Positions 1 through 6,465 of a DNA stretch of 17,582 nt are shown piece after piece; positions within the stretch are counted from its first letter, which is position 1, and every line of letters starts with the position of its first letter. Below the pieces are notes generated by a model, which saw only the letters and a list, made by a program, of their open reading frames with translations, did no database searches and was not told where the DNA came from. The stretch is from JACJYE01 sp964432875 (GTDB lineage Bacteria; Bacteroidota; Bacteroidia; Chitinophagales; Saprospiraceae): NCBI GenBank assembly GCA_964432875.1, contig CAYSPJ010000106.1, forward strand, positions 1-17,582, written 5' to 3'. The position numbers and the translations under genes were made by a program.

Positions 1-830
1 CTGGTGAGCACTTTAGCGGTGTTAGCCGAGTTTTGCCCACCAGATTCCTGCCGGGGTAAGACCCGCTTGACTACCCTGAGGCTATGAGTATAGCGCTTGC
101 CAGGCCGGTTGAAGATGCCGAAATGGTCGAGCAGATCGATGCGCACGCGGCCGAAGGCATGGATGACTTCCCGATTGGGTAAGATGATGCCGCAGTGGCC
201 GATGCGGCCCGCGCGGTTTTCGAAGAAAGCGATGTCGCCCGGCTGAGCTTGTTCCACAAAATCGACTGTTTCACCAAGATAGACCTGTTGCGCAGCCTCG
301 CGAGGCAGGGAGATGCCCGCCAGTTTGAACACCATCTGCACCAGGCCCGGCGCATCTATGCCCATTGGCGAACGGCCGCCCCACAAAAAAGGCGCGCTGA
401 GGTAACGACGCGCTATTTTCAGGATGAATTCCGGGTTGGCTTTAATATCGGTGGGGAAGATGGCTTGGCCGCTGAAAGTATAGTAGTCTTCTTCCAGGCG
501 GAAGCGCATGCCGTCGAAGCCAGGCATTTGCGCGCCCATGACAATGGGGATGTAGTGGTCGGGGCCCATGATAGGATGGTAAGGCTCCAGGCTATAGGCA
601 TAGTGTTGGCTGAAGGACTCGAATTCGCTGGGCGTAATCGCCAGCAGTTGGTTGGCAGCTACCCAGCCTACGAAATTGTCATGAGCACAACGGATCCTCA
701 TCCACTGACGCCCTTTGGTTTCCAGCACTTCTGCCATTTCCCCGAACAATAGCTGAGAGGCCATCTCGCTGGCATTCGAGCTGCTCGTCCGCACCGGGAC
801 AATACTCATTGGGCAAATTACATACGACAT
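1..830 (-). CDS. NlpC/P60 (C40) family peptidase with N-terminal SH3 domain, 3' end cut by window edge
   Basis: Manual translation of the minus strand gives an open frame of 276 codons from ATG at 830 with no stop before the left edge. An in-frame TGA 13 codons upstream and no other ATG fix the start. Residues about 8-62 look like a bacterial SH3 domain (PVRTSSSNASEMASQLLFGE, then the VGWV motif). Residues about 130-257 match a C40 cysteine peptidase: APFLWGGRSPMGID, the catalytic-His region GHCGIIL (His212), and VIHAFG (His224, usual third polar residue). Such enzymes cut peptidoglycan stem peptides in the periplasm. The nucleophile Cys, expected in a GIDC-S/A-GL motif, is absent: residues 158-162 read I-D-A-P-G. 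The protein is therefore either a pseudo-enzyme or carries two compensating indels (see findings). No signal peptide is visible. It is divergent from the porP-like gene. Family assignment is strong; activity is doubtful. Confidence 0.85.
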   Translation of the reverse strand, partial: MSYVICPMSIVPVRTSSSNASEMASQLLFGEMAEVLETKGRQWMRIRCAHDNFVGWVAANQLLAITPSEFESFSQHYAYSLEPYHPIMGPDHYIPIVMGAQMPGFDGMRFRLEEDYYTFSGQAIFPTDIKANPEFILKIARRYLSAPFLWGGRSPMGIDAPGLVQMVFKLAGISLPREAAQQVYLGETVDFVEQAQPGDIAFFENRAGRIGHCGIILPNREVIHAFGRVRIDLLDHFGIFNRPGKRYTHSLRVVKRVLPRQESGGQNSANTAKVLT

Positions 831-904
831 CAAGCCATTGTTTTTCGCTTTGACCTGGCAGGATCATTTACCGTCCCCCCATTATCCTTCATCCTTGCTC
901 CCGT

Positions 905-912
905 CAAAAATA
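905..912 (-). promoter_or_regulatory. Candidate Bacteroidota -7 element for the NlpC/P60 gene
   Basis: The minus strand reads TATTTTTG, an exact match to the Bacteroidota sigma-ABfr -7 consensus TAnnTTTG. It lies about 75 nt upstream of the ATG at 830, in an AT-rich stretch of the divergent intergenic region. I could not find a good TTTG -33 box at the usual distance, so this is a motif match only. Confidence 0.4.
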
Positions 913-961
913 ATAAATTTATTTAAAAGCCCGTTGTGAAGGGGGCAAAAATCCAAACCTG

Positions 962-998
962 GGGGCTTTAATAGGTTAAAAAAGCAAAAAAAAGCCCC
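962..998. repeat. Imperfect inverted repeat in the divergent intergenic region
   Basis: GGGGCTTT (962-969) is complementary to AAAGCCCC (991-998), giving an 8-bp stem around a 21-nt A-rich loop. It ends 8 nt before the candidate -7 element of the porP-like gene, so it may be an operator or DNA structure. It lies between two 5' ends, so it is an unlikely terminator for either flanking gene. Confidence 0.35.
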
Positions 999-1006
999 AA
1001 ACGGCA

Positions 1007-1014
1007 TACCTTTG
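1007..1014 (+). promoter_or_regulatory. Candidate Bacteroidota -7 element for the porP/sprF-like gene
   Basis: TACCTTTG matches TAnnTTTG exactly and lies 61 nt upstream of the ATG at 1076, implying a 5' leader of roughly 55 nt. The -33 region is A-rich with no clear TTTG, so the promoter rests on the -7 match and its position. Confidence 0.45.
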
Positions 1015-1075
1015 ACCGGGCAGAAGCACTGCCGACGACGCGATTTTGTAACCTATATGAAGACATAGATAAAAG

Positions 1076-2113
1076 ATGAGGAAATACCTACTGCTTTTTG
1101 CGCTGAGCGGCCTGGCCACCCTGGCAGCACGTGCTCAGGATCAACACTTCACCCAGTTTTTCGCCTCACCCCTGACCCTCAACCCCGCATTGGCCGGCAC
1201 CTTCGAGGGCAACTATCGCCTGGCGCTCATCTACCGCGACCAGGATATCTATAAGACATTTTCCGGAGCTATCGATTTCCGCTTCCCGGTGAGCCTCGTG
1301 GGTAAACGCTATAAGGATGCTTTTGGGGTAGGCGTGGTTTTCTACAACGATAAAGTGCCCGAAGTAGGCTACTCCAACAACCAAATCAACCTGGCTGGTA
1401 GCTTCCACAAGTCGCTGAGCACGTCAAACGATCAGTTCCTCAGCGCAGGCATCCAGGTGGGCATTTCCCAGCGCAACTTCAGCTACGAGAATCTTTTGTT
1501 TGAAGACCAGTTTGCCGGCACCTCGGGCTACTCCAACCCTTCGGCTGAGATTTTGCCGGAAAACAACTTTTCAGTAGCCGATTTCGCCGTAGGGCTCAAC
1601 TACGCCTATGCCCCGGAGCGGCGCACCGGAATTTACGCCGGCGCTTCGATGTTTCACATCACCGAGCCTTCAATCAGCTTCTTTTACGACCCGGATGAGC
1701 CCGAGCGCAGCGAACAGAACAACCTGCTGCGCAAATACACTGCTTACGCCAGTCTGAGCATCCCAGCCGGGGAGACGGTGCGCATCCAGCCCCGGGCTTT
1801 ATTGTATATGCAAGGCCCCCATGCAGCCGTCAATGCCGGCACCAACGTACGCCTGCTGGTTGGCGACATCAGCGGCACCGCCCTCCACTTTGGCGGCTGG
1901 GCTCGCCCAGTGCGCAATGCGGATGATTCATTTTCCCTCGACGCGGTAGTGGGTATGGTCGGCCTGGAGTTCAACAACTTCCTCCTGGGCCTGAGCTACG
2001 ACGCCAAAGTTGGCGCCATCGCCACGGGGCGCAATCAGCGCGGCGCTTTCGAGCTTTCCATCGCCTATTTGGGGGAGTATGATAGCGAGACGATACTTTG
2101 CCCGAAGTTCTAA
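1076..2113 (+). CDS. PorP/SprF family type IX secretion membrane protein
   Basis: A 345-residue protein with a clear signal peptide (residues 1-20, cut before QDQHF). The mature N terminus carries the family signature HFTQFFASPLTLNPALAG (residues 24-41). The rest alternates short polar and aromatic strands, as expected of an outer-membrane beta-barrel, and it ends in the usual cysteine-proline-aromatic tail (CPKF). PorP and SprF proteins sit in the outer membrane and support type IX secretion and, in gliding species, adhesin export or surface anchoring. Many paralogues are coded next to a large adhesin with a type IX C-terminal domain. None is visible here, so this looks like a stand-alone copy and its cargo is unknown. 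It is read alone on the plus strand. Its TAA stop overlaps the stop of the opposing VTC gene. The start is an ATG at 1076, preceded by AAAAG rather than a strong Shine-Dalgarno sequence. Confidence 0.9.
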   Translation: MRKYLLLFALSGLATLAARAQDQHFTQFFASPLTLNPALAGTFEGNYRLALIYRDQDIYKTFSGAIDFRFPVSLVGKRYKDAFGVGVVFYNDKVPEVGYSNNQINLAGSFHKSLSTSNDQFLSAGIQVGISQRNFSYENLLFEDQFAGTSGYSNPSAEILPENNFSVADFAVGLNYAYAPERRTGIYAGASMFHITEPSISFFYDPDEPERSEQNNLLRKYTAYASLSIPAGETVRIQPRALLYMQGPHAAVNAGTNVRLLVGDISGTALHFGGWARPVRNADDSFSLDAVVGMVGLEFNNFLLGLSYDAKVGAIATGRNQRGAFELSIAYLGEYDSETILCPKF

Positions 2114-2763
2114 TAAAGCAAATTTACCCCCAACATATACTTCGAGCTCTTCGTCTGCCGGAATGGCAGATGCTGCAAGATAAAGTCACTGCCATCCTCT
2201 TCGGCAGCGTATTTCAACTCGATAATGATGCCCGGCGCGTGAACCGGCAGCAGTAATGGCGCTGAGGGGTGGTAGGCGCCAAACTGTAGCTGCGTGTCAA
2301 TGGTGAGGCGGAAACGCCCGGCAGCGGCGGCCCAGTAAGAACGGTGATAGGAATTGAACAATACCGGCTGAAGCGCTTTGCCCTGCCACAAGGGTTGCCG
2401 GGCGGCCTCCAGCAGGCGCTCAGGCTGCTTCAAAGCGTATGGCGCTCCAGCTAGCGGGATGCTCTGCTTGATGCCTAACTCCCCCTGCTTCGACTTGATC
2501 TCCAGTACTGGTTCGGTTAGAACCTCAAAAGGGCGGCCATACCAGCGCAGGCGGTATTTGCGGCGCTCGGGTGCCCCGGCCGCGTTATCCTGGAAGGCTG
2601 TCAAATCGGGCGTGTCGAAATATAGGTTGTTGACCCAGCGGGGGGAGTAAAGGGGCCGGAAAGAGGCCGGATGCAGGCGCACGGCTTGCAGCACGGCCTC
2701 CAGCGGCAAATGTTCTACTTTATACTTCCGCTCGTAGCGGGCGGGAAGATCAGAAGGAGACAT
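2110..2763 (-). CDS. VTC-domain (polyphosphate polymerase-like) protein
   Basis: A 217-residue soluble protein made of a single VTC domain, a member of the triphosphate-tunnel fold. Visible family motifs are ERKYKV (11-16), VNNLYFDT (44-51), RRKYRLRWYG (67-76), the acidic/basic strand LEIKSKQG (87-94), YHRSYW (139-144), RLTIDTQL (152-159), IIELKYA (180-186) and the terminal SKYMLGV. These supply the alternating Glu and Arg/Lys residues that line the tunnel in yeast Vtc4, which makes polyphosphate from ATP. Bacterial members are commonly annotated as polyphosphate polymerases, but activity here is inferred. The DUF4956 and CotH-like partners often seen with bacterial VTC genes are not in the window. 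The ATG at 2763 overlaps the end of the riboflavin gene by 14 bp, preceded by GGAAA, which suggests translational coupling. The stop (TAG, 2110-2112) overlaps the convergent porP stop. Confidence 0.85.
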   Translation of the reverse strand: MSPSDLPARYERKYKVEHLPLEAVLQAVRLHPASFRPLYSPRWVNNLYFDTPDLTAFQDNAAGAPERRKYRLRWYGRPFEVLTEPVLEIKSKQGELGIKQSIPLAGAPYALKQPERLLEAARQPLWQGKALQPVLFNSYHRSYWAAAAGRFRLTIDTQLQFGAYHPSAPLLLPVHAPGIIIELKYAAEEDGSDFILQHLPFRQTKSSKYMLGVNLLY

Positions 2764-3886
2764 TTTCCACGATTTCCAGGCCGTAGCCGATCAGCCCAAC
2801 CCGGCGGCGGGCGGTATTGGTCAGCAATTTGATCTTGGAGATGCCCAGGTCGCGGAGGATCTGCGCGCCTACCCCATAATCCCGTTGGTCCATATCGGCC
2901 CGGCGGTCCAGGAGGTTGGTCTCGCCTTGGGCCTGGCGCTGCAGGCAGATTTGCAGGCGATGAACGATGGCATCCGATTTTTCGCCATGGCGCATGTACA
3001 AGACCACGCCTTTGCCTTCCTGCCCAATCATCTCGATGGCCCTTTGCAGCTCGATGCCCTGGTCATTGAATAGGGAGTCTAGTATCTCACTGGTCTCGGT
3101 TGAAGAATGGACGCGCACCAGCACCGGCTCATCGGCTTCCCATTGCCCGCATTTGACCGCCAGGTGGATGTCGTTGGAAGTGAGTTGCCGATAGGCGAAG
3201 ACTTCAAACTTGCCGTACTTGGTGTCCAGGTTGACTGATATCTCCCGCTTGATGATGCGCTCATTGCGCATGCGGTAGGCCACCAGGTCTTTGATGGAGA
3301 TGATCTTCATGTCGAAGCGGCGGGCGATCTCCATCAATTGAGGCAGGCGGGCCATCGTGCCATCTGGATTCAGGATTTCGACCAATACGCCAGCAGGGGA
3401 AAAGCCGGCCATACGCGCCAGGTCGATAGCGGCTTCGGTATGCCCGGTGCGGCGCAGCACGCCGCCAGATTTGGCCCGCAGCGGGAAGATGTGGCCGGGC
3501 CGGGCAAAATCTTCCGGCTTGGTGGCCGGATCGACCAGCGCGCGGATGCCCGTGGCGCGGTCATAGGCAGAGATGCCCGTGGTGCAGCCCCGCCCAATAA
3601 GGTCGATAGAAACCGTAAAAGCCGTTTCGTGCAGGGCTGTATTAGAAGAGACCATCATCTCCAGCCCCAACTCATCCGCGCGCTTTTCGTCGATAGGCGC
3701 GCAGATAAGGCCGCGGCCGTGGGTGGCCATGAAGTTGATGATTTCCGACGTGATGCATTCGGCAGCACAAATAAAATCGCCTTCATTTTCCCGGTCTTCA
3801 TCATCTACCACAATAATGACCTTGCCAGCTTTGATGTCGGCGATAGCCTCTTCAATGGAGTCGAGTTTGATTTCCTGATGGTTCAT
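2750..3886 (-). CDS. ribB: 3,4-dihydroxy-2-butanone-4-phosphate synthase fused to degenerate GTP cyclohydrolase II domain (RibBX-like)
   Basis: The N-terminal half (residues about 6-205) is a complete DHBP synthase, which makes the four-carbon unit of riboflavin from ribulose 5-phosphate. It shows DDEDRENEGDF (28-38), TAFTVSID, the RPGHIFPLRAKSGGVLRRTGHTEAAIDL block and the GVLVEILNPDG strand. The C-terminal half (about 220-378) aligns with GTP cyclohydrolase II, including YGKFEVFAYRQ, DQRDYGVGAQILRDLG (333-348) and a YGLEIVENV end. However, the three zinc cysteines of the HSEC...CDCG motif are Thr263, Asn274 and Gln276, and the GRGIGL segment is replaced by HGEKSDAI. GTP ring opening is therefore unlikely and a separate ribA should exist elsewhere. 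I chose the ATG at 3886 (MNHQEIKLDS), directly preceded by AAGAGAA, over an ATG at 3910 that adds eight residues and lacks an upstream purine run. The gene overlaps the GT2 end by 35 bp and the VTC start by 14 bp. Confidence 0.92.
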   Translation of the reverse strand: MNHQEIKLDSIEEAIADIKAGKVIIVVDDEDRENEGDFICAAECITSEIINFMATHGRGLICAPIDEKRADELGLEMMVSSNTALHETAFTVSIDLIGRGCTTGISAYDRATGIRALVDPATKPEDFARPGHIFPLRAKSGGVLRRTGHTEAAIDLARMAGFSPAGVLVEILNPDGTMARLPQLMEIARRFDMKIISIKDLVAYRMRNERIIKREISVNLDTKYGKFEVFAYRQLTSNDIHLAVKCGQWEADEPVLVRVHSSTETSEILDSLFNDQGIELQRAIEMIGQEGKGVVLYMRHGEKSDAIVHRLQICLQRQAQGETNLLDRRADMDQRDYGVGAQILRDLGISKIKLLTNTARRRVGLIGYGLEIVENVSF

Positions 3887-5081
3887 TTCTCTTAGTTGGT
3901 TCCCAGACATTGGAGCGAATACCTTTTATGTATTTGAAAAAGCCTTCAAGCAGCGCCAGGTTCATTTTGATGAAATAATGTGCGCCACGAAGCAGTAAAA
4001 AATTGATTTTCAATTGTTTGAGTACAATATCAGCTAAAGGGGCGAGAAAAACACCGCCCACCAATACGCAAAACAAAAGCTGATAAAATAAGTTGCCCCG
4101 CCAAGCCAGGCCTGCCGAGGATAACAAAGCCAGGATGAGGAAAAAAGGCACCAGCCAGCGCAAGATTTTGTGTGAGAAAAAAGCAAAATTCAAGGGCTTG
4201 AAAGGCGGCCACCACAGCTGCCGGAAAACGGCCATGTTTTGAAAATTGCCGGCCGATATGCGGGCTTTACGGCGGTATTCCTCGGCTATTTCGTGCGAAA
4301 CAGCCTCATAGCAGGCTGCCTCCAGGTCGTTGATGGCCTTGCCGCCTTGTTCGAACACCTTCATGGCGATGTAGAAATCATCCACCAGGAAATTGGGGGG
4401 CACGGCAGTGAAATAACTGGAGCGCACCGCATAACAAGCCCCAAAAGGCCCGATCATCTTCCCCCATAGGATGCTCTCCAGATGCTTCAGCTGGGCTTCG
4501 GTAGAAATATAACGCCCTTCGGCCCTGGAAATACCTGCCTGCCGGAAGCCGGTATGTACCAAGTGGGAGTCAACCAGGCTGATTTCCGGGTTTTTGAAAT
4601 GACGTACCATCCGGAGCAATACCTCTGGCGGCATGATCACGCTGGCATCGGTAATGACAAAGATGTGGTGGTCTGCCGCAGGCCAATGCCGCCTGGCTTG
4701 CTCGGCCAATTCGTTGATGACCCCAGGCTTTCCCCGGCGCTGGGCGAAAGGGAAAAAGCTAAAGTGGGGGTAGCGGGCAGCAAAGCCTGCAACCAGCTCA
4801 TTGGTGCGGTCATTAGAATGATCGGAGCCGATGTAAATCCGCAAGCTACCCGGCGGGTAGGACAAACCAGCCAGGCTCTCCAGCTTTTGCTGGATGACGC
4901 GTTCTTCATTATACACCGACATCAGGATGGAAACGCCAGGCCAAATATCCTCTGGTTGGAAAAACATGCTGTTGGGGCGCTTCTTACGCGCCAGCAGCGC
5001 CAGCAGCAAAGGGTAGAAGGCATAGGTGTGAAGTATGCAGAGGAGGCTGATCCAGAGGATGATATGGAGTATTAACCACAT
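3852..5081 (-). CDS. Membrane-bound family 2 glycosyltransferase
   Basis: A 409-residue GT2 enzyme of the cellulose-synthase/poly-GlcNAc-synthase type. An N-terminal membrane segment (2-24) is followed by a cytoplasmic GT-A domain: VSILMSVYNEE (50-60), GSDHSNDRT (85-93), the nucleotide-sugar site ITDAS (143-147), GACYAVR (214-220) and DDFYIAMK (234-241), with the catalytic-base Asp in this last motif. The RRKARISAGNFQ segment (270-281) occupies the usual acceptor-side position, but no clear QxxRW motif follows, so processivity is uncertain. Two or three more membrane helices lie at about 306-327, 332-354 and 360-383. It probably adds sugars to a lipid-linked or exported polysaccharide; the sugar cannot be predicted. 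The ATG at 5081 sits 2 nt after the GT4 stop; a TTG at 5087 would add two residues and is less likely. Its 3' end overlaps ribB by 35 bp. Confidence 0.85.
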   Translation of the reverse strand: MWLILHIILWISLLCILHTYAFYPLLLALLARKKRPNSMFFQPEDIWPGVSILMSVYNEERVIQQKLESLAGLSYPPGSLRIYIGSDHSNDRTNELVAGFAARYPHFSFFPFAQRRGKPGVINELAEQARRHWPAADHHIFVITDASVIMPPEVLLRMVRHFKNPEISLVDSHLVHTGFRQAGISRAEGRYISTEAQLKHLESILWGKMIGPFGACYAVRSSYFTAVPPNFLVDDFYIAMKVFEQGGKAINDLEAACYEAVSHEIAEEYRRKARISAGNFQNMAVFRQLWWPPFKPLNFAFFSHKILRWLVPFFLILALLSSAGLAWRGNLFYQLLFCVLVGGVFLAPLADIVLKQLKINFLLLRGAHYFIKMNLALLEGFFKYIKGIRSNVWEPTKRNEPSGNQTRLH

Positions 5082-5083
5082 AG

Positions 5084-6295
5084 TCAAACCGCCTCCAGGG
5101 TTAGAGATTCGTAAGCAGCCAGCAGTTGGCGAGCGATGGCGAGGCTGTCATAGCCCTGCTCGATGAAGGCCCGGGCATCGCGGCCGGCCTGTTCCAACCC
5201 CCTACCCTGCTGATAGCAAGATGCAATACAATCCACAAAGCCCTCCGGCGTATCGGCCACCAGCACTTCGCTGCCGTGCTGCGCGTTGATGCCCTCCAGG
5301 CCCATCGCCGTGGTAATCACTACTTTGCCCAAGGCCATCCCCTCCAGTATCTTTGCCCTCATGCCGCTGCCCGAGCGCAATGGCACCACCATAACGCTGT
5401 GCTGGTTGATAAAGGCGGCAGCATCGGGCACTTCGCCATGTACAAAAACATTGGGCAACTGCAGCTGCAACAGCCGCCTGGGCGTGTTGCGGCCTGCTAT
5501 ATGCAGCTCCAAATCCGGGAAACGCCCCTGGAGCAATGGCCAAGCCTGCTCGAGGAACCACTGCAAGCCTTCCTGGTTGGGCATCCAATCCAGCGAGCCG
5601 ATGAAAGAAAGCGAAAGCGGGCGGCGATAGCTCTCATAATCAGGTACATACTCCTGGCTATCCAGCCCGATGGGGGCTACTACGGCAGCTTTAGTATAGC
5701 CCATTGCGCGGAAAGCCCGCAAGTCGCGCTCAGTGATGGGCACCAGGATGTCGTAAGCCTGGAGTTGTTCTAACTCGTAGCGGCGCAGTTTTTGGGTCAG
5801 GTGCTGCAGGTACCACTTTTTAGGCCATAGCCTGGTATTACCCGCGATACGCTGCCAGATTTCGTGCTCGATATTGTGCGCCCGCATCGCGATGCGCGCC
5901 TGGGAATATTGCCGGATAACCGGGATGTAAGGCGCCAGGTATGGGGTCTCCAACTGGATGATATCGAAGCGCTCGCGGCTCAACAGCTCAGCCAACTGCT
6001 GGCTATAAGCCGGGGAGACGAAGCGGGAGATGTGGTAGGACTGCCGGGAAAAAAGGTTGCAAAACGCATCCAGGGGTTTGAGCCGGTTGTCTACTTCAAC
6101 CGACAAAACTTCTTGGTAGTGCGACAAAGCCGGCGGGATCTGCCCGCTGCCGAAATGATGCTTAGCGGTGTTCATCGCCAGCAGGCTCAGCTCGCAACCC
6201 AATTGACGTAACGGCTTGCTGAGCATCATGACTGCAAGAGACTCCCCGTCTTTGACGGGAAAGGGGAACTTCTTGCAGAGTTGGAGTATCTTCAT
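5084..6295 (-). CDS. Family 4 glycosyltransferase (GT-B fold)
   Basis: A 403-residue cytoplasmic glycosyltransferase. The N-terminal Rossmann half begins MKILQLCKKFPFPVKDGES, typical of the GT4 donor/acceptor loop, with RAHNIEHEIW near 138-147. The C-terminal half has SFIGSLDWMPNQ (230-241), LELHIAGRN (262-270) and the nucleotide-sugar signature in RSGSGMRAKILEGMALGK (307-324). This is the form common in GT4 enzymes that extend surface or exopolysaccharide chains with retention of anomeric configuration. The start is ATG at 6295. The frame extends upstream to a TTG at 6373, but those 26 codons are Gly/Arg-rich, unlike the family, and cross the candidate promoter at 6371-6378. It is the first gene of the GT4-GT2-ribB-VTC block and its TGA is 2 nt from the GT2 ATG. 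The pair probably serves one glycan pathway; its product is unknown. Confidence 0.87.
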   Translation of the reverse strand: MKILQLCKKFPFPVKDGESLAVMMLSKPLRQLGCELSLLAMNTAKHHFGSGQIPPALSHYQEVLSVEVDNRLKPLDAFCNLFSRQSYHISRFVSPAYSQQLAELLSRERFDIIQLETPYLAPYIPVIRQYSQARIAMRAHNIEHEIWQRIAGNTRLWPKKWYLQHLTQKLRRYELEQLQAYDILVPITERDLRAFRAMGYTKAAVVAPIGLDSQEYVPDYESYRRPLSLSFIGSLDWMPNQEGLQWFLEQAWPLLQGRFPDLELHIAGRNTPRRLLQLQLPNVFVHGEVPDAAAFINQHSVMVVPLRSGSGMRAKILEGMALGKVVITTAMGLEGINAQHGSEVLVADTPEGFVDCIASCYQQGRGLEQAGRDARAFIEQGYDSLAIARQLLAAYESLTLEAV

Positions 6296-6370
6296 GCCGC
6301 CTGTCGGTTTGATGCGCCCGCCACCCCTTTTATCGCGGCAACAGCCTCCACGAATTGGGTGTAGCGAGCG

Positions 6371-6378
6371 CAAAAGTA
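6371..6378 (-). promoter_or_regulatory. Candidate Bacteroidota promoter (-7 element) for the GT4-GT2-ribB-VTC block
   Basis: In the 170-bp gap after the M1 peptidase gene the minus strand reads TACTTTTG, an exact TAnnTTTG match, 76 nt upstream of the GT4 ATG. A TTTA about 22 nt further upstream could be a weak -33 box. On the other side of it, GGCTTTTT occurs twice in direct order on the plus strand (6379-6386 and 6389-6396). I see no strong terminator hairpin in the rest of the gap (6296-6465). Confidence 0.5.
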
Positions 6379-6465
6379 GGCTTTTTCCGGCTTTTTATGC
6401 TAAAGCAGGGCTGGTTTTGAATATCGAATAGTGAATCTCGGGTACCTGGCTGGTCACACCCTTTG

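Noticed and set aside
195..752. Open plus-strand frame of 185 codons at the left end
   Set aside because: It lies antisense to the well-supported NlpC/P60 gene and shows no family motif; it is a frame shadow.
1..830. Reading the left-end gene as a frameshifted pseudogene, because short pieces can be read in other frames
   Set aside because: One continuous frame from 830 to the edge carries the SH3 and C40 domains in order; only the active-site codons are abnormal.
2152..2172. Hairpin about 40 nt after the porP stop (TCTGCC and GGCAGA around a 5-nt loop) as a terminator
   Set aside because: No T-run follows, and the segment codes for conserved residues near the end of the VTC gene, so the pairing may be chance.
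6296..6373. N-terminal extension of the GT4 glycosyltransferase to a TTG at 6373
   Set aside because: The extra 26 residues are Arg/Gly-rich, unlike GT4 N termini, the codon is TTG, and the segment overlaps the candidate promoter. MKILQLCKKF at 6295 is the normal beginning.
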